From Pratylenchus scribneri (lineage: Eukaryota > Nematoda > Chromadorea > Rhabditida > Pratylenchidae), in assembly GCA_030063045.1 (NCBI GenBank), contig JAQSEB010000016.1, positions 1,798,001 to 1,862,000 of the forward strand: 64,000 nucleotides of DNA, written 5' to 3'. Numbering within the stretch: the stretch's first letter is position 1; each line of letters begins with the position of its first letter. The position numbers were made by a program, and so were the translations under genes. This document shows, piece by piece, positions 1 through 10,980 of the stretch. The notes beneath the pieces were generated by a model. That model had not been told where the DNA came from and made no database searches. It saw only the letters and a program-made list of their open reading frames with translations.

Positions 1-2739
1 TTTGACTTCATTTTTATGCTCTATTTGATCTGGATTTTTCGCCCGCGTGGCAATATGAAGCCAGAGCATGCCCAAATTGTGGCACAACCACCAATCACAT
101 TCGAACAATTCTTGAATGAATATTTGCCATCAGGAGAGGTTTGTATATATTGTAGAGCCGAATTAGAAATCGAGCCGTTTCTGAAACGGCTAGCCAATTT
201 AGAAAAATGGCACAACGGGGAAATAAAAATCAGAACAGGCTTAAAGCAAATCAGAATGGGCCAGAGTAAAAAATCAGAACAGGCTTAAATCAAATCAGAA
301 CGGCCAGAAATCAAATCAGAATAGTCAGAAAAAATATAAAAATATAATCAAAACTACAAGGAAAAATTATTTAATCAGAATAAAATTGGAAATCAGAATT
401 TCTTGATATTATTTCTAGTTATTCTGATGTTATTTCTGATATTAATTCTGATTATTCTGATGTTATTTCTGATATTAATTCTGATTATTCTGGCATAATT
501 CTGATTATTCTGATATCAATTCTGATTATTCTGATGTTATTTCTGATATTAATTCTGATTATTCTGTTATTAATTCTGATTATTCTGATATCAATTCTGA
601 TTATTCTGATGTTATTTCTGATATTAATTCTGATTATTCTGTTATTAATTCTGATTATTCTGATATCAATTCTGATTATTCTGATGTTATTTCTGATATT
701 AATTCTGATTATTCTGGCATAATTCTGATTATTCTGATATCAATTCTGATTATTCTGATGTTATTTCTGATATTAATTCTGATTATTCTGTTATTAATTC
801 TGATTATTCTGATATCAATTCTGATTATTCTGATGTTATTTCTGATATTAATTCTGATTATTCTGGCATAATTCTGATTATTCTGATATCAATTCTGATT
901 ATTCTGATGTTATTTCTGATATTAATTCTGATTATTCTGGCATAATTCTGATTATTCTGATATCAATTCTGATTATTCTGATGTTATTTCTGATATTAAT
1001 TCTGATTATTCTGATGTTATTTCTGATATTAATTCTGATTATTCTGGCATAATTCTGATTATTCTGATATCAATTCTGATTATTCTGATATCAATTCTGA
1101 TTATTCTGATGTTATTTCTGATATTAATTCTGATTATTCTGTTATTAATTCTGATTATTCTGATATCAATTCTGATTATTCTGATGTTATTTCCTGATTA
1201 TTCTGATATTAATTCTGATATCAATTCTGATTATTCTGATGTTATTTCTGATATTAATTCTGATTATTCTGGCATAATTCTGATTATTCTGATATTAATT
1301 CTGATTATTCTGATATTAATTCTGATTATTCTGTTATTAATTCTGATTATTCTGATGTTATTTCTGATTATTCTGATTTTATTTCTGCACGTTCTGATTT
1401 TATGTCCACCATCCCATTCTGATTTGATTTAAGCCTGTTCTGATTTTTTATTTCCCCCTTATGCCATTTTCTAATTCGGATAACCGTTTCAGTAAGAAAC
1501 GGCTCAACTTCTAATTCAGCTATGCCATAAATGTTTTTAATACAGATGACAAATTTGGATATTTTATTACTAATGATTATTAAATTTATATGGATAATAA
1601 GCGTTTCTTCCAAAAATAATTTTGAAATATTTTTGGAAGTCATTTAATTTGGCAACAAAAACACTGAATTTGGCAACAACTTTTCGTGTCGAAAAAAATT
1701 ATATTTTTGAGGCCATATAACTTGGCCAAATCAGACTTCTTTAAGATTCCCTAACCCCTAGCCCTTAGCCCCTAATCCCATCCTGCCCTGAACCCTAACT
1801 CTAGCCCTAAACCCCTAGATAGGGCCAAGTTATATGGCCTCAAAAATATAATTTTTTTCGACACGAAAGGTTGTTGCCAAATTCAGTGTTTTTGTTGCCA
1901 AATTAAGTTTATCTCAATATTTTTAGATTGACATCATTTACTATTATCCGGAACAGAACTTGCTTGTCGTGCTCCTCCGCCCAAATGCTCTAATCAAAGG
2001 AGAACCGGTTAATAAACTTAATAAAAAAAACATATAATAAAAAATGTTTACAAAATCAGTTCATTGCGCCTGGTTTGCATGTTCATTTGGATGAATCATT
2101 TCGCAAAATGCCAATGGCTTTAACGCAACGAATTCACACTGAGGAAGGTCTAATTGGTTTACGAGACTCCATTCCAATTGTCACTGGCCAACTTGATCTC
2201 AGCAGCTCATAGTAAATATATGTCGCGGCGAAAGTTGAAATTTACACACTATTTTTGTCATAGAATCAGAGAAAGTTCGAATTTCAAAAAACTAAGTATA
2301 GGGTTAGGGTCTAGGGTTAGGTTTGTGCTCTGCTTCTTCGTCGAAATAGTGTGTAAATTTCAACTATTCGCCGAATTTCAACTTTCGCTCCAACATATAT
2401 TTGACATATATAGACATTATCTAGAATCGTATTTGCTTTATAAAAATACAATAAAATACAAAATGATAATTTTAAATTTAATTTAGAAATATGGATTTTA
2501 AAAATCCAAAAAAAAACAAAGATATAGGCACTTAAAGCCACTTAAATAAAATTAAATTTTCAATTAATAGTTTTATTTTTAGTAAAATTCGCTACTATTT
2601 GGGCACATTTTCTCTCATGATACTCATTTATGTGCTTTTGATACCTTTGGTTGTCTTAGGATTTTTGAAGCGAAGGTTCCGTGTCGTGCCCATAAATTCA
2701 AAAGGAACAATGTCAAAAAGGCGAAACAAAATTGATTAA
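1..2739 (+). CDS. m-AAA protease N-domain-only protein, copy 1 (5' partial)
   Basis: Seen: exons 1-138 (open at the window edge), 1927-2007, 2060-2211 and 2583-2739, with matching phases (0, 0, 2). The protein reads: hydrophobic segment (FMLYLIWIF), ITFEQFLNEYLPSGE, a beta-rich stretch (LLVVLLRPN), a second long hydrophobic segment (SLMILIYVLLIPLVVL), a basic tail, then TAA. The order TM, I-T-x-x-x-F-x-x-x-Y-L-x-x-G, TM is that of the N-terminal region of AFG3L2/paraplegin, which sits in the inner mitochondrial membrane and faces the intermembrane space. Known members continue into an AAA+ ATPase and an M41 zinc peptidase; here the frame stops about 20 residues after the second TM. Intron 1 (139-1926) contains a large foldback element. 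Copy 2 follows 200 bp downstream with the same exon lengths or phases. Family assignment rests on pattern and exon parallelism, not a search. Confidence 0.62.
154..1523. mobile_element. Foldback element carrying an internal minisatellite
   Basis: The left arm (about 154-340) and the reverse complement of the right arm (about 1366-1523) share a long run of sequence, including GAATTAGAA, GAGCCGTTTC, GAAACGG, GGGAAATAAAAA and AATCAGAACAGGCTTAAA. Between them lies an array of ATTCTGATT-type monomers. The whole element sits in intron 1 of the first m-AAA-like gene. No clear target duplication was found. The arms themselves contain several AATCAGAA words, so the array may have grown out of the arm sequence. 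Confidence 0.7.
411..1385. repeat. ATTCTGATT-based minisatellite, about 970 bp
   Basis: Monomers of about 9-12 bp (AATTCTGATT, ATTCTGATATCA, ATTCTGATGTTATT, ATTCTGGCATA) are strung together, and a higher-order block of roughly 50-75 bp (GTTATTTCTGATATTA followed by AATTCTGATTATTCTG) recurs more than ten times. Long open frames over it (for example 534-722 and 1109-1432) are by-products of repeat units, not genes. Confidence 0.9.
1655..1905. repeat. Palindromic element with CCCTAACCCCTAGCCC core
   Basis: The left arm (TTGGCAACAAAAACACTGAA, then TTCGTGTCGAAAAAAATTAT, then GGCCATATAACTTGGCC) is repeated in inverted orientation up to about 1905. The arms are separated by a C-rich, telomere-like spacer (CCCTAACCCCTAGCCCTTAG). 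It lies in intron 1 of the first m-AAA-like gene, right of the foldback element. Confidence 0.75.
2212..2405. repeat. Palindromic element with GGGTTAGGGTCTAGGGTTAGG core
   Basis: The left arm CGGCGAAAGTTGAAATTTAC and right arm GTAAATTTCAACT...TTTCAACTTTCG are inverted copies around a telomere-like spacer. It starts right at the 5' splice site of the last intron of the first m-AAA-like gene. Confidence 0.65.
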
Positions 2740-2936
2740 TTTGTTGATTTGTTGAATTAATATCATTTATTATCAGTTTAATTTGAAAGTACAAAAAATT
2801 TTACTATTTGTATAAAATTTTTTATAATTATATTTTTCTAATATACACATTGATGATTAAATTCATTTGAATGAAGCTACCTTTTCATTGTTAATTTTAA
2901 TAATATTCAATTTTTTTGCGAAATCCAAGGGCCAGA

Positions 2937-5900
2937 ATGTATTGCATTCTAAAAATGCCAACAACCATTTTTTTGAGAAGTGCCAGCCAAAATCAACAAC
3001 AAATATTCGTATCATCGAAATCATCGCAATTTGCTGTTTTTTTATGCCATCCATTTCGAGCATATCATTCAATGAAAACAAACAACAATGCAAAATGGTG
3101 CCTTCTCATGGATATTGCAGCCAATAAAAAATGCATTATATTCCGTAAATAATTTATTTAATATTTATTAGAAATTTAATAAATATTTTTTTACCAACAA
3201 AATAGTTTTTGACAAGATCATACAAACCTTATACCATTTAGCAGAACTCATCGAGAAGCATCGAATGGTATATAAAATGGCACATTTTGGCCCAAAATTA
3301 ATGGGTATTAAGCCGTTCAAACCATATTTCCGGTTATTGGTTTTAAACTCCTAAATTTTAGGCCAAAACTTTACATTTTTATATACATTTTGATGTGTCT
3401 CGATTATATCAACAAAATGGTAAAAGGTTTGTTGGATCTAAAACTGGTTTCGGATTTATTATAAGTCAAAAACTGTTTTGTGGGTAAAAATATTTTACAT
3501 TTAATAATATGTAAATATAATATATATTGTATACAAAAACATCACATATCTTACATGCAGGGTGACCCATTCATCTGACCAAAAATGTGGCATTTGCTAT
3601 GAAAAATGTGGGAAAAATGTGGCAAAAAATGTGTCATTTTTTAAAACAATTAAAATTTAATAAAAATTCATTTAAAATATTTATTCTGCATATTTTTCCA
3701 TAGTTTTCACTTTCTTTAGCAATTTGTTGAGATTGGAAATAAAAAGATTATAGGCTTTTTGAGAATCAGAATTGAATTTTATAGAAACAAGCGAATTAAG
3801 TAATTTCATTTCATCTGATTCCATTTATCGGTTTTCACATTTTTGCAAAAAATGTGACATTTTTTTAAAACGCTTAGAATTCGCTTAAATTTTTATTCTA
3901 AGTATACATTTTTTACCATATTTTTCAATTTAATATGCGATTTTATATTATAAAAAATAGCCGCGCAGCGAAAAATTGACCAAAAAATGGCCGCGCAGCG
4001 AATAATTTTGGCAAAATTTATAAAATTTCATTGATATTTAGTAAAATTTGTCAAAATCTCAAAAATGTGGCAAAAGTCAAAATGTGATAAAAATGTGGCA
4101 AGATGATCGAAAATGTGGCAAATTATGTGGTAATTGGGTCACCCTGCTTACATGTTATTTAGTAGAAGATTTATTCAGCTTTAAAAGAACTAAAAATGTA
4201 CACTTAAAAACTTTGATTTTTTATCTATAATATTTACAATTAAATATTATAAAAATATTTTCAGAATCACGCGGACTGCGATTTAATAAGGTCAGTAGCA
4301 TCAGCGAGAACACTGCCTCTAATTCTGTGGATGAAGAGAATGGCACTGAGAGCAGCAGAATGAGTCCTCAACAATTTTTGTCCAAATTCGAATCAAAATT
4401 TGCTGCTGAACACAAATTTACCTATCCGATTAGTAATATTTTACCGCGCGGGTTTTGCGATTGGATTGGACACAAAAAATTCTTGGATGAATTCAACGAA
4501 GAAAATGCATACATTGGCTACAAAATTGAATGGGATGGGGAAGGTATAGTAGCGGGAAAATTTTTCAAAATTAAAAAATTAAACCATCACATTGGTTTTG
4601 AATTATGACCATTCCAAAAGGTTCAAAAACCGGTTTAAAAATTTTTTCGTTTTTTTGTCAACATATTTTTTTATTTTATTTCTTGATTATACATAAAAAC
4701 AAAATATTAAGCGAATTGCCTTGCCCTTTTAGCCCTCAGAATTCAAAACCAATGCGATATTCGAATTCCTGACCCCCAAAACCCCTTAGCCCTTACAAGC
4801 CTTTTCAAGAAAAAATAAAAAAATTTTTGTTGAAAGGGGGGGGGGGGGTTGGGCCACCACAAGCCAATCAATAATTAATCGGCGTTGTATCATCAAGATC
4901 TATCGATTGGGGTATATCTCATCGAGATGCATCGAATGGTATATAAAATGTCAGGTTTTGGCCCAAAATTAAAAACTTTAAAACCAAAAACTGGAAAAAT
5001 GGTTTAAACGGTTAATACCTTTTAATTTTAAATAAACCATGACACTTTTTAATATACCAATCGATGCGACTCGATGAGATCTACAAAATGGTATAAGATT
5101 TGTAGGGTCTAAAACCGGTTACTGATTTATTATAAGTCAAAAACTGTTATTTTCTGCATAAAAATCCTTTTTATTCTGCAAAAAAATAGTAAGCTTTGTA
5201 CAAAAGTTGGCAATTGAATGAGCATTCATCGAGTTGCCAGCTTTTTGCAAAAAAATTAGCTGATCACCTCGCGCGAATTGCCAACATTTGCACAAATTCT
5301 AGCATTGTTTTCCAGCATTTATTGTAACATATCAAAAATAAAATATTAAAAAATAAATCTAATCTCATATCACAACAATAATTATAGGATTTATCGGACT
5401 CCTCATGATATTCATGTTCTTATGGGCTGTCGACAAATTTTTCAATTATCTTTCGCCAGGCGATGTGAAACCAGAGCATGCCAAAATTGTGGCTCAAACA
5501 CCAATCACATTTGACCAATTTGTGCAAAACTATTTGCCATCTGGAGAGGTAGGTGAAGAAGGTCAAATTTTCATAACTATTTTTCTTATTAGGTTGATAA
5601 AATTATCTATTATCCAATGAGGAAATTGTTTGTCGTCCTAATCCAGCCGGGTGCTGTGATCAATGGAGAACCGGTAAAAATTGCATTAATTTTTCGATTT
5701 ACCCGTAAAATAATTTAATATAATTTACTCATTTAATTTTTTATGTAAAAATTAGAATTTTATAAGGCCATAAAACTTTTCCATAATGCCTAAAACTAAA
5801 CCCTAATTTAAACCTTCTAAAATTAGTTCACTGGGCCTGGTTTACATGTTCAATTGGATTTTTCATTCAACGTTTTTCCAATGTGGCTATTTCTATTAGA

Positions 5901-6740
5901 ACGTCGGGTCCGGTCTGCAGAAGAACGAATTGGTTTGAAAAACCCAACTACATTTATCCGTGCCAAAGTTATACCCAGCAGCAACGGCATTGCGTAAGCG
6001 AATGTTAAATCTATACGACATTTGCGGACCCGCCACTTGCGGATGAATCGGTTTGGTGCCGCTGGCGGTAAAACTGGTGTGGAATTGTTTAGAGTATTTT
6101 ATTATTAGGCATAAAATTAGTCACAATATTCTATCAAAAGCATTGGACAATGTCGAATATTCACCGAGTTATGGCCAAAAAAAACTGCTGGTTAAATTAA
6201 AACCGTGTTTCGCAGTTTTTTGGCCATAACCCGGTGAATATTCAACATTGGTCAATGCTTTTGATAGAATATTGTGACTAATTTTATGCCTAATAATAAA
6301 ATACTCTAAACAATTCCACATCAGCTTTACAATAATCGACATCAGACCCCTCCGTCCGCAATTGTCGCGTCCGCAAATTTCGTAACACTGAAAATGTCTT
6401 ACGGTATCGATTCCACAATAAGTGTTTTTCTTCTTCCAAATATTTTGTGTTTTTATTTCTTCAATTTTTTTCAGTTAAAATTGAAATGTAAAAAATTATA
6501 AATAATTAAAAATTGTACTATTGTGGAATCAATTGAGCTAGCAACTAGCACCCGATATCACCAATTAAATTAAAAATTGAGAATTATTCATTTTAAATTT
6601 TTTTTTATTTTTCCAGGGACGTTTTATCCGTTATTTCCTGTATCGGAATATACTATATTTTGTATAAAATATTGCGCAAACAGTTTTGGCTTGTTGTTCC
6701 AATAAAATCGAAAAATGGAATTAAGAAGAAAGGAAAATAA
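2937..6740 (+). CDS. m-AAA protease N-domain-only protein, copy 2 (complete)
   Basis: Six exons: 2937-3144, 4265-4543, 5388-5548, 5593-5673, 5827-5993, 6617-6740. All phases agree (1, 1, 0, 0, 2), giving 339 residues. Residues 1-50 are rich in Ser/Arg/Gln with no acidic residue and contain FRAYHS, which resembles a mitochondrial presequence with an R-x-Y cleavage site. A hydrophilic segment follows, then TM1 (about 164-180, FIGLLMIFMFLWAV), the AFG3/paraplegin-like intermembrane domain (ITFDQFVQNYLPSGE, then FVVLIQPG and PGLHVQLD), TM2 (about 301-318) and a basic tail ending KKKGK. Known AFG3L2 and paraplegin are about 800 residues; this stops where the ATPase should begin, and no Walker or HExxH motif is present downstream. 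Intron 1 holds a hAT-like MITE and a palindrome; intron 5 holds another palindrome. Exons 1-2 are joined by frame and phase only, so they are less certain than exons 3-6. Confidence 0.65.
3185..3475. repeat. Palindrome family C, copy 1
   Basis: Left arm AGAACTCATCGAGAAGCATC...GGTATATAAAATG and right arm around 3390-3480 (ATGTGTCTCGAT, then AACTGGTTTCGGATTTATTA) are inverted copies, centred on AAACCATATTTCCGGTTATT. The same unit recurs elsewhere in the window. It lies in intron 1 of the second m-AAA-like gene. Confidence 0.65.
3550..4154. mobile_element. hAT-type MITE with 8-bp target site duplication
   Basis: Element 3558-4146 (589 bp) begins CAGGGTGACCCA and ends TGGGTCACCCTG, a perfect 12-bp terminal inverted repeat. 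It is flanked by the exact 8-bp direct repeat CTTACATG at 3550-3557 and 4147-4154. An 8-bp duplication with CAGGG termini is the signature of the hAT superfamily. The interior is non-coding and made of AAAAATGTGGCA-like subrepeats plus two copies of CCGCGCAGCGAA, so it is non-autonomous. It is inserted in intron 1 of the second m-AAA-like gene. Confidence 0.85.
4890..5165. repeat. Palindrome family C, copy 2
   Basis: Inverted arms carry CATCGAGATGCATCGAATGG (left) and CGATGCGACTCGATGAGATC (right) around AAACTGGAAAAATGGTTTAA. A run of 14 G lies just left (about 4838-4851). Located in intron 2 of the second m-AAA-like gene. Confidence 0.7.
6014..6384. mobile_element. Palindromic MITE family B, copy 1
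   Basis: The ends are TACGACATTTGCGGAC and (inverted) TACGAAATTTGCGGAC. The arms are near-perfect inverted copies for more than 100 bp (AGAGTATTTTATTATTAGGC, ATTAGTCACAATATTCTATC, GCATTGGACAATGTCGAATA). Each end is TA, compatible with a TA target duplication of Tc1/mariner type, though that is inference. It lies in the last intron of the second m-AAA-like gene. Confidence 0.75.
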
Positions 6741-7199
6741 AAACAAATTTTGTTGATGAATATTTAAAATCAATTGATAGTAAATTTTGTTTATTTCTGC
6801 AATATAAATTTTAATTTTTAATACATCTGTTCAATAAAATTTAGTTGTAATATTTTTCAATGAATTGAAATTCTTACATCGTCTGTTGATACAATTTAAC
6901 ATATATTTTATTTAATTATTCCATTATTTTTTGGCAAAATTGGAAAAAGAAAATTAAATTTTTTTTCACTCAAAACACATCCCAATAAGACTAATTCATT
7001 TAGAATATTTTGTCAGCGAAGGCAGAATTCAACTTATAAATCTAACATTTTTCATTCATCAACAATGTGTGTTAGAATTTGAATAAAATATCGAGACATA
7101 TGATTTAATTTAGAATAAATAATCAAATTGACAAAAATTTAAAAAAATGCTGATACATTTTTATCCATTAATCATCGCTATTTTCTTCTTCACTTCAGT
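6741..7199. other. Intergenic, convergent gene ends
   Basis: AT-rich DNA between the end of the second m-AAA-like gene and the 3' end of the minus-strand gene at 7200. No coding signal or repeat was seen. Confidence 0.6.
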
Positions 7200-10100
7200 T
7201 TATATAAATACTGTATTACGGAATAATTCAATTATTTCTTGTTCATCTTCTTCAGAAATTTCCACATTTTGTGCTTCTTGTTCATTTTCAACATCATCAT
7301 CGAGAAGAGGAGCATTCCTATAAAGTAGTTTTGCTCAAAATCGGTCATCCGAACCGAAATGATATCTGAAAACCATGAAAACCGAGGGTCCAAACCGACC
7401 AGCTTCCCTTTCATCATGAGGATTAATTATTGGTAAAAATTTTATGTGGAGCCACAGATTAAATTTTTGGCGAGACCATTTTGACTAAAATTTCACCCTT
7501 CGAATCCATTTTTGGTTAAATTTTTTCAATATCGGGATCAATTTTGGTAAATATTTGACCTTTTCTGGCTATTTTTGACTCTAATTTTTCCCTGTTTTTG
7601 TTGTTAAAATTCTGCATTTATTCCCTTTGGGTTTTAGAGAGAGGGCTTGGGATAGGTGAGATGATTTTTATCCCATCCTAACCGTAACCTATCCATGAAT
7701 GTCCCTAACCTAATCCTGTATCCTGTTGACCCAAAGGTGGGACCTTCCCCTTTTCCTTCTTAGGAAAAAGTGGATGTAAAAAAAACTATAAAAGTATTAA
7801 AAATCATTCAAACAAATATAATATATTCTAACTCTGTAAATTACCATGCTCCCTGCTCTTGTTTTTGGACATCAATACTTTTTCCTTTATCCACTCTTGA
7901 TGTTGATGTCCCTCCGCTGCTTTCACCCTGCGTTCTAATGCTGTCAGGGAATACATGATTTCCGCTTGATCCGCCTTTTTTGTTTTCTTGTTTTAATTTT
8001 TTCCTCTGATTGAATTGCGGATAATCCGTAATTCTGTAAATTTATATAAACAATTTTTATTTTAATTTTAGCGATAAGGAAAGGAGTGCGTTTACTTTTA
8101 TTTTTTTAATCTTTAAATTTTTAAAAGTTAAACCTCATCTGTTTAAGACCACTCGCGTTTGTTGGATTTGGCTTAAAAGGAAAAATTTTCCGTTTATTAT
8201 TCCGATTCATTGGATTTTCTGGTGGTGGATTTTGTGCATTCATTGGTTTTTTCTTCACTTCCAATACAACCCATTTCTATAAAATTAATAAAATTATCCA
8301 TTTGTTCTTTAGAGATCGGCAAGTCTCTTCAGCCGGGATCCTATTCGGGATTACCGAAAAATATTGAATCCGAAAACTTCGGTTTTTTCGTATTAAGGTA
8401 AATTTAAATTTAAATGAAAAATTTTTTAAATAAAATAGCCTGAGGGCAAAACTTTTCACAAAAATATTTCCGAAAAGAAAATTTAAACCATGACCTTTTA
8501 TCAATAACTCCAATACCGAAAAACCCGATAGTCTAGTTTTTGTCGGAATTCCCTTCAGGATTATCAAATCAATACAAGTTACAAGCCGAGGAGCCGAAAA
8601 ATTCCGAAAAGGGTCTCCATCCGTCCGATCCCTATTGCTTCATTTTAAAAATTATTCAAGATTATTATCAAACCTTTTTCATTTCTCAATTCTTAAACCA
8701 TTACCTTAATTTCATTTCCATGTTCATCTAATTCCAATCGATATGCTATCAGAAATATGTATTCCCAATTTTTGACATAAGTCCAAAGTTCAATCTTCTG
8801 ATTATCCGAAAGGCTTTGGAATTGTCGACCATTCATGTCGACGATTCGCTCGACAACATTGCCAAAAGCCACTGCCTCCATAGATTTAGAATTTGGAGGA
8901 AAAATATCGGCAATTCCAAATGTGTAGACCATGCCCAGGGGAATTGGCTGATTATTTTCGCCATAGTTTTTCCGACACTTTGGGCAAGTCAAATAATTTG
9001 AATGTTGGCCAGCAGCAGATTGACGCTCCAATTTCTTATTGCATATGAATTTATGGTCAAATGATGTCCGCATATTGTCACAAGCATAAAATTAGAAAAA
9101 AAATTGAAAATTATTCCAACTTTATCAGAAATAAAATATCAGAATAATTCGGAATGCTATCGGATCGGTTAAGGACCAAAAGCTCCTGGGTCCGAATCCG
9201 AATGCCTCAAAGTCAGAAAAAATGTTTAAAAATGTTGGAATCAAAATTTCTGATTCACGAAAACCTTATTTGTATCCCAAAATCGACTTATTTTTGCGCC
9301 GAATTGTTAAGAAAAAATTGATGCAAAAATTAGTCGATTTTGGGAGACAAATAATTGCATGTTTCTTATAAATCCTATATTAGGCCATTACCTTAAATCT
9401 CCATAAACATCCAAATGGTATTACGACAATTGGGAACGCGACATTTGGGGACGGAACAGTCTAACGTCAAAGGCTATAAAGCTGCAGTTCCAATTTATAT
9501 GGCATTTTATTCGGCATAAAATTAGCTACAAAATGCCATCAAAAGCATTGGCCAAAGTTGATAATTTACCGAATTATGGCCAAAAAACCGTTGGTTTAAT
9601 TAAAATTTTGTTTCTGGCCGTTTTTTGCCCATAATTCGGTGAATATTCAACATTGACCAGTGCTTTTTATATCATTTTGTAGCTAATTTTATGCCTAATA
9701 AAATGGCATATAAATAAGCCATGCAGCTTTACGTTTTTTGACCTTAGACCCGTTCAGTCCCCAATTGTACAGCCCATCCAAATAGTTCATTCTCAAATTG
9801 GATGATAGGTAAGTAATTTATTTTCAACCATAAAAACCGGATTAAAAATGAGCCTACTTCTAACAATTGGGAAAATGGGCTAAATTGATGGAGAGTAATA
9901 GAGCAGGGCAGAGTCGGTTTTAGATAGGTTTCGGTTTTTTCAATTTTTGAACAAAAATTTATAAATTCGGCTTTAAATTACTTCAAAATTTCTGAACCGA
10001 AATCTCAAAATTTCTGAACCGAAATCGGCTCTGTCCTAATCTAGAGAAGATGTTCGCTTATATTAATAGTTATCAATGTTTTTTTTTATTATTATGCACT

Positions 10101-10334
10101 ACATTGGGGGCATTTTAATACGCTATTCCTTATAATTGAGTATAAGACTACCTCATAAAGGTTAATACGCCGTGAATATGTAATTTTTGCATTTTTGACC
10201 ACAAAATATTGATTTCGTCTATTCGGCAGAATTTCATCAATTTGAGCAATGGTGATTTCTTCCAAAAGGCGACCAAATACTAATTTATAGCCAAAATAAA
10301 ATTGGAGCACAAACAAAAAATGGAATTTCAACAT
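7200..10334 (-). CDS. Putative signal-peptide protein with RING-like Cys/His block
   Basis: Seen on the minus strand: exon 1 10334-10152 (MLKFHFLFVLQFYFGYKLVF..., a signal peptide or anchor), then 9034 (or 9073)-8705, 8276-8134, 8033-7845 and 7317-7200 ending in TAA. Phases agree across the last four exons (0, 2, 2). The second exon has DHKFICNKKLE and LTCPKCRKNYG, like the C-terminal half of a RING finger. The frame of exon 1 continues to a CPQC pair before its stop, so the missing zinc-binding half may lie in an unresolved junction. The C-terminal third is Asn/Lys/Ser-rich and ends in an acidic stretch (LLDDDVENEQEAQ). The exon 1/2 junction is not solved: no AG precedes the ATG at 9073, and the intron carries a MITE. 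About 320-333 residues. Function unknown. The upstream DNA resembles that of the next gene. Confidence 0.5.
7630..7745. repeat. Fragment of palindrome family D
   Basis: GGGATAGGTGAGATGATTTT...TATCCCATCCTAACC resembles the core of the elements at 11395 and 44085. It lies in the last intron of the putative RING-like gene. Confidence 0.45.
9415..9770. mobile_element. Palindromic MITE family B, copy 2
   Basis: Same architecture and many of the same words as the element at 6014-6384 (CATAAAATTAG, CAAAAGCATTGG, TTATGGCCAAAAAA, GGTGAATATTCAACATTG), inverted about 9590. It sits in the large first intron of the putative RING-like gene. Confidence 0.7.
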
Positions 10335-10499
10335 TTAGTTTTTTAATTATATAAATAAATCTGAAATAAAGTTCGAATTTTATCTGCTTCAAATTTTTTT
10401 AATTTTTGGGGTTAGCACTTTTTAGTTTAAATTTTTTTAAAAATCACAGATTTGAACTTGGAATCGGTTATTAGAGGGAGAAGTGGGAGAAGAAATGAT

Positions 10500-10980
10500 A
10501 ATTGGAAAATGAAAGATGAAGAAAGGCATTAATTAAGTTATGTGGTGGTATGATTGAGATGGGACAATTAGAATAGCACTTTCGGCCAAACTGAAAAATA
10601 AAATGGATTGAAACGGCCGAAAAAAAATAAGGCTGATTAGAATGGGAGAGAAATGTGAAATGAGGGAAAAGGGGGAGGAGGAATTTTGATCAAAAAAAAT
10701 GAGGATGGAGAGAGTTGAGAGAAATCAAGCGAGACGAAGCGATTGGCTGCTCATCAGAATCGACGTGGAATGCGTGGATGGGTTTTTTGTGGTGAAGTTG
10801 AAGAATGAAGGTTTGAGAAATACCAGAGAAATACCATTGGTATGTGTTAGGAAAATTGGGCTCCATGCCCCATCAAATTTCCTTCAAATTACTCAAAATC
10901 CGCCTCACTGCTGGTTCCAAAAGGGTGAAGCAAATAGGGCCGAATTTTCATCTTGATTAGTAGTTTTTAGTTAGAATTGT
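10500..10980 (-). promoter_or_regulatory. Shared upstream block Z, copy 1
   Basis: About 170-650 bp 5' of the minus-strand gene starting at 10334. It matches the block at 18925-19260 through GAGATGGG.CAATTAGAAT, GGAATTTTGATCAAA, AATGAGGATGG, GAAGCGATTGGCTGCTCATC, ACGTGGATGG and GGCTCCATGCCCCATCAAAT. An open frame on the plus strand here (10699-10956) is broken in the other copy, so the conservation is not that of a protein. Both copies lie directly upstream of genes whose first exon encodes a hydrophobic leader. A shared promoter, or duplication of 5' DNA, is inferred. Confidence 0.6.

Noticed and set aside
534..1432. Hydrophobic repeat frames (LILIIL-type) on the plus strand
   Set aside because: They arise from ATTCTGATT monomers inside an intronic foldback element.
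2867..3127. Possible small secreted Cys-containing protein
   Set aside because: No ATG in frame, and a different frame of the same DNA gives a presequence-like exon that joins the downstream exons in phase.
10699..10956. 85-codon plus-strand frame in block Z
   Set aside because: The homologous block at 18925-19260 has frame-breaking differences, so the frame is not conserved.
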